Below, piece by piece: positions 1-5,344 of a stretch of DNA of 7,381 nt. This DNA comes from Clostridiales bacterium (GTDB lineage Bacteria > Bacillota > Clostridia > Peptostreptococcales > Anaerovoracaceae): the NCBI GenBank assembly GCA_012799165.1, contig JAAZLU010000184.1:1-7381 (forward strand). Direction: 5' to 3'. The notes below the pieces were generated by a model. That model searched no databases and had not been told where the DNA came from. It saw nothing but the letters and a program-made list of their open reading frames with translations. Within the stretch, counting starts at the first letter, position 1; each line of letters starts with the position of its first letter. A program made the translations under genes and the position numbers.

Positions 1-452
1 ATTTCAAATACGCCATGTCCCTGCTGCGCCACGATGTAAAATACCTGAATGTGGATGCCTCAGGCTGCCCCAACCTGGCATGTCTGTATGCGATATTCGG
101 CGCTTCCAAGGGTTCGGGCATGGATATAGTAGGCGTGCCACAGCTCAAATTTGAAGAGACCGACAGGCTTAAAGCGGTAGCCGAGTGCGTCAAGGCCCTG
201 GGAGTGTCAGCAAAAGCGACCGATGACGGCATAAAGATACAGGAGCGGGAAAACTTCGACTATCCCGAAGACACATTGATAGAATGCAAAGGTGATCCAT
301 GGATTTTTATGTCCACTGCACTAGCGGCGGGCTGCCTTCCCAAGCCGGTTATACTGGATGACGAGCGCTGCCCGGAAAAGGTCTATCGCAATTTCCTCGC
401 CGACTACGAAAGACTCGGCGGAAAATACGAAATATTGGATAAACTCCCTTGA
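1..452 (+). CDS. aroA: EPSP synthase-like protein (AroA family), C-terminal part, 5' end outside window
   Basis: The frame is open from the window edge (first full codon at base 3) to a TGA at 450-452, giving about 149 residues, roughly the last third of a family whose members are usually about 430 residues. Canonical EPSP synthase joins phosphoenolpyruvate to shikimate-3-phosphate in chorismate synthesis in the cytoplasm. Family landmarks, in order, are a CPNLACLYAIFGA segment (bases 66-104) matching the IPDxxP/A segment, the EETDRLKA motif (153-176), a GDPWIFMSTALAAG segment (291-332) standing where DHRxAMA normally is, and CPEKVYRNF (369-395) carrying the conserved lysine. The arginine of ETDRL and the late lysine are kept. 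The catalytic aspartate of IPD reads Asn (72-74), and the His-Arg of DHR reads Pro-Trp (297-302). It is therefore a divergent or inactive family member, or an enzyme with another substrate. The pyrR promoter overlaps its stop codon. Family assignment is fairly sure, activity is not. Confidence 0.75.
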   Translation, partial: FKYAMSLLRHDVKYLNVDASGCPNLACLYAIFGASKGSGMDIVGVPQLKFEETDRLKAVAECVKALGVSAKATDDGIKIQERENFDYPEDTLIECKGDPWIFMSTALAAGCLPKPVILDDERCPEKVYRNFLADYERLGGKYEILDKLP

Positions 453-477
453 CAGGCCCTTTCTACGGGGATATTAT
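449..477 (+). promoter_or_regulatory. Sigma-A type promoter of pyrR-uraA
   Basis: A perfect TTGACA (-35) at 449-454 is followed after exactly 17 bases by TATTAT (-10, five of six consensus bases) at 472-477. Transcription would start near 483-486, just ahead of the PyrR-binding RNA element. The -35 box lies on the stop codon of the upstream aroA-like gene, so the pyrimidine unit has its own promoter although the genes nearly touch. The call comes from sequence match and its fit with the downstream leader. Confidence 0.85.
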
Positions 478-487
478 CTATAAAACG

Positions 488-522
488 AATCTTTAAGTTG
501 GTGCAGAGAAACCGACAAGATT
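488..522 (+). promoter_or_regulatory. PyrR-binding RNA element (anti-antiterminator)
   Basis: The RNA can fold into the shape known for PyrR binding loops. The lower stem AAUCUU (488-493) pairs perfectly with AAGAUU (517-522). A one-sided UAA bulge (494-496) forms the conserved UUUAA context. The upper stem GUUGGU (497-502) pairs with ACCGAC (511-516) with one U-G wobble, and the tip carries CAGAGA (504-509), which matches the CNGNGA hexaloop consensus and is flanked by a G/A mismatch. In Bacillus, PyrR with UMP or UTP bound stabilises this fold and so blocks the antiterminator. Motif, bulge and position all agree, just downstream of the promoter and before pyrR itself. Confidence 0.87.
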
Positions 523-574
523 GGACATATGCGCAGGGAATTTCCGTGCGCGCGATTTGCGAAGTCTTGCCGGT
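511..574 (+). promoter_or_regulatory. Antiterminator pairing of the pyrR leader
   Basis: Bases 511-522 can pair with 563-574: 11 of 12 positions pair (one U-G wobble), with a single A/C mismatch at 515/570. The left arm is the 3' side of the PyrR-binding hairpin and the right arm covers the 5' side and part of the loop of the terminator hairpin, so this fold excludes both. The enclosed segment holds its own GC-rich hairpin (531-535 with 547-551). This is the arrangement expected when PyrR is free and the operon is read through. The pairing was derived by eye; no energies were calculated. Confidence 0.78.
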
Positions 575-590
575 GGAGCAGGATTTTTTT
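562..590 (+). terminator. Attenuator terminator of the pyrR leader, overlapping the pyrR ribosome binding site
   Basis: AAGUCUUGC (562-570) pairs with GCAGGAUUU (578-586) around a seven-base loop (571-577), giving nine pairs including G-U wobbles. The T run at 584-590 supplies the U tract, partly used in the stem, and ends directly at the pyrR start codon. The stem is only moderately stable, as suits a conditional terminator. The AGGA (580-583) that is the likely pyrR ribosome binding site lies in its 3' arm, so the same stem could also block translation of transcripts that escape termination. Confidence 0.75.
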
Positions 591-1142
591 ATGAAAACAG
601 GCATGAAATTTAAAGCGGAGCTCATGAATAGGGAGGAAGTTATGCGCGCCCTCAAGCGCATGGCTCACCAGATCAGTGAAAAGAACTCGGGCTGCGACAA
701 TCTCGTGCTGTTGGGCATCAAAACCCGCGGCATTCCGCTAGCGAAACTGCTGGCGGATTTTTTAATGCAGATCGAGGGTTCAAAGGTACCCGTCGGAGAG
801 CTGGACATAACGCTCTACAGGGACGATTTGAGTGAGATCGAGCGCGACCCCGTCGTGACTCCCCCCACGCTCAATTTCAGCGTCGAAGGCAGGATAGTGG
901 TGCTGGTGGACGATGTAATCTACACCGGACGCACCGCCAGAGCCGCCCTCGATGCGGTCTCATCCATGGGCAGGGCGGCCCGCATACAGCTCGCCGCTCT
1001 AGTGGATAGGGGCCACAGGGAGCTTCCGATCAGACCTGACTTCGTAGGAAAAAATGTACCCACGGCCAGATACGAAGTCGTGTCCGTCATGCTGGACGAA
1101 ACCGACGGAAAGACATCTGTCAATCTTTACTCAAGGAAATAA
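591..1142 (+). CDS. pyrR: PyrR: pyrimidine operon attenuation protein / uracil phosphoribosyltransferase
   Basis: This 183-residue protein closely resembles Bacillus PyrR, an RNA-binding regulator that responds to UMP/UTP and in many species also converts uracil and PRPP to UMP. Landmarks are LLGIKTRGIPLAK (about residues 40-52), VGELDITLYRDDL (68-80), the PRPP-binding motif VVLVDDVIYTGRT (about 103-115) and LVDRGHRELPIRPDFVGKN (about 137-155). The length is typical of the family. The ATG at 591 is chosen because AGGA (580-583) lies seven bases before it; the in-frame ATG at 603 gives the same N-terminal length as the Bacillus protein but has no well-spaced site. A TTG further upstream (498) falls inside the regulatory hairpin and is unlikely. 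The gene is the first of a two-gene unit with the uracil permease and is evidently autoregulated through its leader. Confidence 0.95.
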   Translation: MKTGMKFKAELMNREEVMRALKRMAHQISEKNSGCDNLVLLGIKTRGIPLAKLLADFLMQIEGSKVPVGELDITLYRDDLSEIERDPVVTPPTLNFSVEGRIVVLVDDVIYTGRTARAALDAVSSMGRAARIQLAALVDRGHRELPIRPDFVGKNVPTARYEVVSVMLDETDGKTSVNLYSRK

Positions 1143-1154
1143 AGGAGAATCGAC

Positions 1155-2537
1155 ATGAACAAACAAAGCGATGCCATTTACAACGCGCGCGAATTAGGCA
1201 CGGGAAAAACTCTTCTGCTCGGACTTCAGCATATGTTCGCGATGTTCGGAGCCACGGTGCTCGTCCCGATGATAACGGGATTGAGCGTATCTGCAACCCT
1301 CCTGTTTGCAGGACTTGCGACACTTTTTTGCCACATCGTAACCGGTAGAAAAATCCCCGTCTTTTTGGGCTCCTCATTCGCCTTTCTCGGAGGCTATGCA
1401 GCCGTTACGGCTGCGGGAGAAGCCGCGGGCCTAAGCCTCAGGCAATCGCTGCCCTACGCCTGCGTCGGAGTCGCCTGCGCGGGTCTGCTCTATCTGGTTC
1501 TCGCACTCGTGTGCAAGGTTATGGGAAGCAAGAACGTGATGCGCTTCTTCCCCCCGGTTGTAACCGGTCCCATAATCATCGCCATAGGAATGACCCTCGC
1601 CCCCTCAGCGCTCAACAGCTGTGCCTCCGACTGGGGCATAGCCCTCGCAGCGATTGTAGTTGTAATAGTCTGCAACATTTGGGGCAAAGGGATGGTCAAG
1701 ATAGTTCCTATACTCCTCGGAATATTGGCATCCTACACTCTGGCTATAGCGACGAGCAAGGTGGACTTCACAGCGGTCAAAGAAGCTTCCTGGATAGGGC
1801 TTCCGTTTCAGATGCAAGATACGGTGTTCGGCCTGCTGAAATCGAACTTCGACAGCGGACTCCTGCTGAGCGCTATTGTAACCATAGTACCCATAGCGTT
1901 CGCAACGATGATGGAACATGTCGGGGATATCTCAGCCATAAGCAGCACTGTAGGTATCAACTACATAGAGGATCCGGGTCTGCACAGGACACTCATCGGT
2001 GATGGAATCGGCACCACAATGGCTGCACTCTTTGGCGCACCCGCCAATACTACCTACGGAGAAAACACCGGTGTGCTCGCGCTGACTAAAGTCTACGACC
2101 CCTTCGTAGTGAGGCTCGCGGCGATATATGCGGTCCTTCTCAGCTTCTGCCCGAAATTCGCGGCGATAATCGAGACCTTACCCACAGCCACTATTGGAGG
2201 AGTTTCGCTGATGCTCTACGGAATGATCTCCGCCATAGGCGTTCGCAACATGGTCGAAAACAGCACGAACTTTCAGAAGAGCCGCAACGTAATAATCGCA
2301 GCCCTCATAATAGGGCTTTCCATGGGAATAAACTTCAGCTCGGCGCTCGGCGCGGATACGGTAAACGGCATCTCGGGAGCCATAAGCTTCTCCATCGGCG
2401 AAATGACGATTTCCCTCACAGGCCTCGCAGTATCTTCCATAATCGGGATACTGCTCAATGCCATACTTCCCGGCAAGGACAAAGCATTCATTGAAAATCC
2501 GGACGAGACTCTGGCCGCATCGCTGGGTAAATATTGA
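1155..2537 (+). CDS. uraA: Uracil permease, NCS2 (nucleobase:cation symporter-2) family
   Basis: This 460-residue polytopic membrane protein fits uracil/proton symport into the cytoplasm. Hydrophobic segments run through most of the protein up to about residue 440, followed by a short charged tail. Family motifs are LGLQHMFAMFGATVLVP (22-38), GSSFAFLGG (72-80), the substrate-site segment MMEHVGD (252-258) and GAPANTTYGENTGV (294-307). By comparison with E. coli UraA, Glu254 and Glu303 match the two essential glutamates, while Asp258 stands where UraA has a functional histidine. From memory, such EHxGD versions are common in Firmicutes. The start is supported by AGGAG at 1143-1147, seven bases before the ATG, and the gene follows pyrR by 12 bases, so it shares the PyrR-controlled transcript. 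The pairing with PyrR favours uracil over xanthine or urate as substrate. The name pyrP would serve equally well. Confidence 0.93.
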   Translation: MNKQSDAIYNARELGTGKTLLLGLQHMFAMFGATVLVPMITGLSVSATLLFAGLATLFCHIVTGRKIPVFLGSSFAFLGGYAAVTAAGEAAGLSLRQSLPYACVGVACAGLLYLVLALVCKVMGSKNVMRFFPPVVTGPIIIAIGMTLAPSALNSCASDWGIALAAIVVVIVCNIWGKGMVKIVPILLGILASYTLAIATSKVDFTAVKEASWIGLPFQMQDTVFGLLKSNFDSGLLLSAIVTIVPIAFATMMEHVGDISAISSTVGINYIEDPGLHRTLIGDGIGTTMAALFGAPANTTYGENTGVLALTKVYDPFVVRLAAIYAVLLSFCPKFAAIIETLPTATIGGVSLMLYGMISAIGVRNMVENSTNFQKSRNVIIAALIIGLSMGINFSSALGADTVNGISGAISFSIGEMTISLTGLAVSSIIGILLNAILPGKDKAFIENPDETLAASLGKY

Positions 2538-2607
2538 TTGAACGTAATTTAATAGATGCATAGCAAATAATCGTTTAGAAGATATAAACTATTAAAAGAT
2601 AAGCACA

Positions 2608-2629
2608 GCCCGCCTTCCGGCGGGCTTTT
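2608..2629 (+). terminator. Intrinsic terminator after the uracil permease gene
   Basis: GCCCGCC (2608-2614) and GGCGGGC (2619-2625) form a perfect seven-pair GC stem with a TTCC loop, extendable by one A-T pair, followed by TTTT (2626-2629). It ends the pyrR-uraA transcript 70 bases past the stop codon. murA converges from the other side; in that direction the hairpin lies about 33 bases past the murA stop but lacks a clean U run, so any termination of murA here is probably weaker. Confidence 0.92.
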
Positions 2630-2657
2630 ATATGCGGCATCCGCGCCAGGCGAAAAG

Positions 2658-3926
2658 CTAATCTTCAAACCTCTCTATCTTGGCACCTAAGGCATTCAAT
2701 TTTTCGGGGAAGTTCTCGTAGCCCCTCTCTATATGCTGAGCCTCATGAAGCTCCGTCGTTCCCTTGGCGACAAGGCCTGCGAGGACCAAGGCAGCTCCGG
2801 CTCGAAGATCCGTCGCTATAACGGAAGCGCCGACGAGCTTGTGCTTATTTCCGGGCACGACCGCCTTCCTTCCCTCAACCCGGATGTTGGCGCCCATTCG
2901 GGAGAGCTCAGAGGCATGCATAAACCTGTTTTCAAATACCGTCTCGATTACTCCGCTAGTTCCATCCACGGTAGTCAGCAGGGCCATGAAGACAGCCTGC
3001 ATATCCGTCGGAAAACCCGGGTAAGGCAGCGTCTTGATATCCGTGGCCACCAAATTATTGATGTCTCCCCTCACTCTAAGGCCATCCACTTCATCATTAA
3101 CAATAGCGCCGCACTCTATTAGCTTGGCTATCACCGGCCTCACGTGGTCAGGAACGCAATTTTTAATCAGCAAGTCTCCCCTCGTAATCGCCGCCGCAAC
3201 CATGAAGGTGCCTGTCTCTATGCGATCAGGAATAACTGTATGCTTAGCACCGTGAAGCCTCTCGACACCCTCTATTTTTATGGTGTCCGTACCGGCACCC
3301 TTTATCTTCGCCCCCATCTTATTTAGAAAGTTTGCTAGGTCGACAATTTCAGGTTCCTCCGCAGCGTTCTCTATAGTCGTGACCCCCCGCGCAAGCGTAG
3401 CGGCCATCATTATATTCTCCGTGGCACCCACGCTGGGAAAGTCCAAATAAACGAGCGCGCCCTTAAGGCCATAGATAGCACTGGCTTCAACTCTGCCACC
3501 ATCGCTCATTATCTTCGCGCCGAGCGTCCGCAGACCCTTGTTATGAAGGTCAATGGGCCTGTTTCCTATACTGCATCCTCCGGGCAGCGATATATTAGCA
3601 TAACCGGTCTTAACAAGCAGTGGACCCATAACGAATATGGAGGCCCTCATGCGCTTTACCAGCTCGTGGGGAACCTCCGACCCTGTTCTTTCACCCGGGA
3701 TTACCCTGATAGTGTGAGCTTCCCAGTCGGTTTCAACGATTTTGCCAACAGAGCGGAGAATATCGCACATGACCTCCACATCCAGAAGGCGCGGAACATA
3801 GTAAATTTCGCAGAGCTCGTCCACAAGCAAAGTAGCGGCAAGAATCGGCAATACAGCATTCTTGCTGCCCGAGATTTCCACCTCTCCTCTGAGAGGTCCC
3901 GATTGATGAATTATATATTTAGACAA
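2658..3926 (-). CDS. murA: MurA: UDP-N-acetylglucosamine 1-carboxyvinyltransferase
   Basis: This 422-residue enzyme transfers enolpyruvate from PEP to UDP-GlcNAc, the first committed step of peptidoglycan synthesis in the cytoplasm. Active-site residues are all present: Lys22-Asn23 in GSKNAVLPILAATLL, the nucleophilic cysteine (Cys118) in LPGGCSIGNRPIDLH, Asp308 in FPTDMQA, Asp373/Arg375 in TDLRAGAALVLAGL, and Arg401 in HIERGYE. The cysteine, rather than aspartate, predicts sensitivity to fosfomycin. The start is taken as the TTG at 3926-3924: a strong GGAGG (3936-3932) lies five bases before it. The TTG four codons further upstream overlaps this ribosome binding site and cannot be the start. 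The gene diverges from the small membrane protein gene at 4051. The protein is of normal length and looks fully functional, unlike the AroA-like relative at the left edge. Confidence 0.96.
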   Translation of the reverse strand: MSKYIIHQSGPLRGEVEISGSKNAVLPILAATLLVDELCEIYYVPRLLDVEVMCDILRSVGKIVETDWEAHTIRVIPGERTGSEVPHELVKRMRASIFVMGPLLVKTGYANISLPGGCSIGNRPIDLHNKGLRTLGAKIMSDGGRVEASAIYGLKGALVYLDFPSVGATENIMMAATLARGVTTIENAAEEPEIVDLANFLNKMGAKIKGAGTDTIKIEGVERLHGAKHTVIPDRIETGTFMVAAAITRGDLLIKNCVPDHVRPVIAKLIECGAIVNDEVDGLRVRGDINNLVATDIKTLPYPGFPTDMQAVFMALLTTVDGTSGVIETVFENRFMHASELSRMGANIRVEGRKAVVPGNKHKLVGASVIATDLRAGAALVLAGLVAKGTTELHEAQHIERGYENFPEKLNALGAKIERFED

Positions 3927-3959
3927 ATTATCCTCCAAAAACGTATTGAAGCATATATA

Positions 3960-3988
3960 ATTATAACTGCAAGCTGAATTAAAAACAA
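3960..3988 (-). promoter_or_regulatory. Probable murA promoter
   Basis: On the minus strand a perfect TATAAT (3965-3960) follows a TTGTTT (3988-3983) at the ideal 17-base spacing. Transcription would begin near 3953, leaving a leader of about 27 bases before the murA start. The -35 box matches only in its TTG part, so the strength rests on the -10 box. Confidence 0.65.
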
Positions 3989-3991
3989 CAC

Positions 3992-4020
3992 TTGTAAAAT
4001 CCGACGGAAAATCGGATAAT
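3992..4020 (+). promoter_or_regulatory. Probable promoter of the small membrane protein gene, with a palindrome in its spacer
   Basis: TTGTAA (3992-3997) and GATAAT (4015-4020, five of six consensus bases) are separated by 17 bases. Between them, ATCCGA (3999-4004) and TCGGAT (4012-4017) form a perfect six-base inverted repeat around seven bases, overlapping the -10 box. Such a placement would suit a repressor site, but it may be chance. The -35 box sits only three bases from the opposing murA -35 box. Confidence 0.55.
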
Positions 4021-4050
4021 TGAATGGACAGCGAATAAAGGAGGACCCAA

Positions 4051-4386
4051 ATGCCTATTACGATTACAATTTCAATTCAGGAACTTCTCTTGGGCGCCCT
4101 GATTCTTGCGGCCCTGGTGGCCATGATCTACATAATAGTTCTGATCGCGAGGCTGCTTCCGGGTATGAAGGCACTTTCGAGTGCCCTCGAGGACCTCGCC
4201 CATATAAGCTCCGTAGCGAGAGAGGATATCGACAGCGCCCACACCATAGTTTCGAATATCTCCGGCTCGGTAAGTGAGATCAGCAAATTGATTTCCTCAA
4301 ACAAGAGCGGGGTAAGCGCGATTACACATATCATAAACGCTGCCGCCGGTCTCGCAAAGCTAGCTAAAGACAAGAAGGATAAATAA
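4051..4386 (+). CDS. Small one-pass membrane protein with a helical, coiled-coil-like tail (DUF948-like)
   Basis: The 111-residue product has a short polar start, one long hydrophobic segment (about residues 11-34), then an amphipathic region (about 36-85) with spaced leucines, isoleucines and valines, an alanine-rich stretch and a lysine/aspartate-rich end. The architecture, with a run like ALEDLAHISSVAREDIDSAH, resembles DUF948-type small membrane proteins of Firmicutes, whose function is poorly known. This match is by appearance only. The start is well supported by AAAGGAGG (4037-4044) six bases before the ATG, and a plausible promoter lies directly upstream. It is divergent from murA and converges on lgt with only 13 bases between the stop codons. 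No catalytic motif is visible; an envelope-associated role is an inference from the membrane segment alone. Confidence 0.8.
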   Translation: MPITITISIQELLLGALILAALVAMIYIIVLIARLLPGMKALSSALEDLAHISSVAREDIDSAHTIVSNISGSVSEISKLISSNKSGVSAITHIINAAAGLAKLAKDKKDK

Positions 4387-4398
4387 CTCCTACGGGAG
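4387..4398. other. Short stem with UACG tetraloop between convergent gene ends
   Basis: CTCC (4387-4390) and GGAG (4395-4398) enclose TACG, giving on the plus-strand RNA a four-pair stem closed as C(UACG)G, a tetraloop type known to be unusually stable. No T run follows on either strand, so it is not a standard terminator. It occupies nearly all of the 13 bases between the 4051-4386 gene and lgt. Confidence 0.4.
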
Positions 4399-4399
4399 A

Positions 4400-5344
4400 T
4401 TACTCATCCGCAGAGCTTTGGTCCGCGATTTTGCTTGCGGCGATTTCGCCCGAAGTTTCGCTTGCGCAGATACTTTCCGCAGTTTCGGCTGCGGAATTTT
4501 CTTGCTCGCATTCCGCACTTTCCTGCGCGTAAATGCCCCCTATAATTTCTTCTGTGCAGACAGTTTCCACTGCCGCCGCTTTCATTCGAGCGTCGCGCTT
4601 TGAAAAGACGACCCAGCAGACGACACCCAGCAATGCGAGGAAGACGCTTATAACCTGAGCCTGACGAAGCGGGCCTATCATCAGCGAATCCGTCCTCAGC
4701 CCCTCCACGAAGAAGCGTTCAATTGAATACAATATCAGGTATAGGCATATAGTTTGGCCTTCGAACTTTCTGCGGCCGCTGTCATGATACCACCACAAAA
4801 AGAAGCACAGGAAGAAACACCAAAGCGATTCGTACAGGAAAGTCGGGTGTACCATAACCCCATCGACTTCTATGGCCCAGGGTAAATCGGTAGGCGTACC
4901 GTGAGCCTCACCGTTGAAATAGTTTCCCCAACGCCCTATGGCCTGGCCCAAGGCGATGGACGGAGGTGAAAGATCCAGCCACTGTATGACATTCTGCTTG
5001 CGCCTCTTCATCATGTAAAGTCCCAGCCCTATTCCGAAGATAAGGCCGCCGTGTATGGCGAGCCCACCGGCACGCAGGTTGAATATCTGCAAAAGATTGT
5101 CCTTATACAGATCCCAACTGAATATTACATAGTACAGCCTCGCTCCGACGATTGCGAAAGGAAGGCAGGCAAGGCCTATATCGATGACATATTCTTCGTT
5201 TAAGCCGTGCCTCTTAACCCTGTAGTATCCGAGCATCAGCGCGAGCATCATACCCGTCGCTATCATGATGCCGTACCACATTATGTCCACTCCGAATATT
5301 GAAAAGGCGACCCGATTCGGGGCCGCAAGATAAGAATTTATCAT
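4400..5344 (-). CDS. lgt: Lgt: phosphatidylglycerol--prolipoprotein diacylglyceryl transferase
   Basis: Lgt is a polytopic membrane enzyme that attaches diacylglycerol to the lipobox cysteine of exported prolipoproteins. The 314-residue product shows WYGIMIATG (23-31), GGLAIHGGLIFG (93-104) with the conserved histidine (His98), the signature GRWGNYFNGEAHG (137-149), HPTFLYES (166-173) and RFFVEGLRTDS (210-220), with hydrophobic segments throughout to about residue 247. Most Lgt proteins stop near 260-290 residues; here a tail of about 60 residues (255-314) rich in Ala, Glu and Ser and carrying three cysteines follows the last membrane segment. The ATG overlaps the stop of the upstream hydrolase gene as ATGA, so translation is probably coupled. 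The nearest ribosome-binding match, GGAGGAG (5364-5358), is 13 bases away, rather far. It is the last gene of the minus-strand unit. Confidence 0.96.
   Translation of the reverse strand: MINSYLAAPNRVAFSIFGVDIMWYGIMIATGMMLALMLGYYRVKRHGLNEEYVIDIGLACLPFAIVGARLYYVIFSWDLYKDNLLQIFNLRAGGLAIHGGLIFGIGLGLYMMKRRKQNVIQWLDLSPPSIALGQAIGRWGNYFNGEAHGTPTDLPWAIEVDGVMVHPTFLYESLWCFFLCFFLWWYHDSGRRKFEGQTICLYLILYSIERFFVEGLRTDSLMIGPLRQAQVISVFLALLGVVCWVVFSKRDARMKAAAVETVCTEEIIGGIYAQESAECEQENSAAETAESICASETSGEIAASKIADQSSADE

Noticed and set aside
498..590. Longer PyrR reading frame beginning at a TTG (498)
   Set aside because: The extra residues match nothing in PyrR, the TTG is inside the PyrR-binding hairpin, and this stretch is fully explained as a regulatory leader. 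The ATG at 591 has a proper ribosome binding site.
1511..2002. 163-codon open frame inside the uracil permease gene, same strand
   Set aside because: Shifted frame within a gene whose motifs continue without interruption; the product is low-complexity Arg/Ser/His-rich.
2548..2596. Inverted repeat TTTAATAG (2548-2555) / CTATTAAA (2589-2596)
   Set aside because: AT-only eight-base arms 33 bases apart in an AT-rich tail; likely chance, and the nearby GC hairpin already explains termination.
2634..2644. Small stem GCGG-CAT-CCGC between the terminator and murA
   Set aside because: Only four pairs and no T run on either strand; not enough to call a murA terminator.
3927..3938. TTG at 3938 as murA start
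   Set aside because: It overlaps the GGAGG that serves as ribosome binding site for the TTG at 3926; the four added residues are decoded from that site.
4420..4540. Repeated TTTCGCTTGCG-like units, considered as a repeat array
   Set aside because: The units are imperfect, unevenly spaced and in frame with the Ala/Glu/Ser tail of Lgt; no CRISPR-like repeat and spacer pattern.
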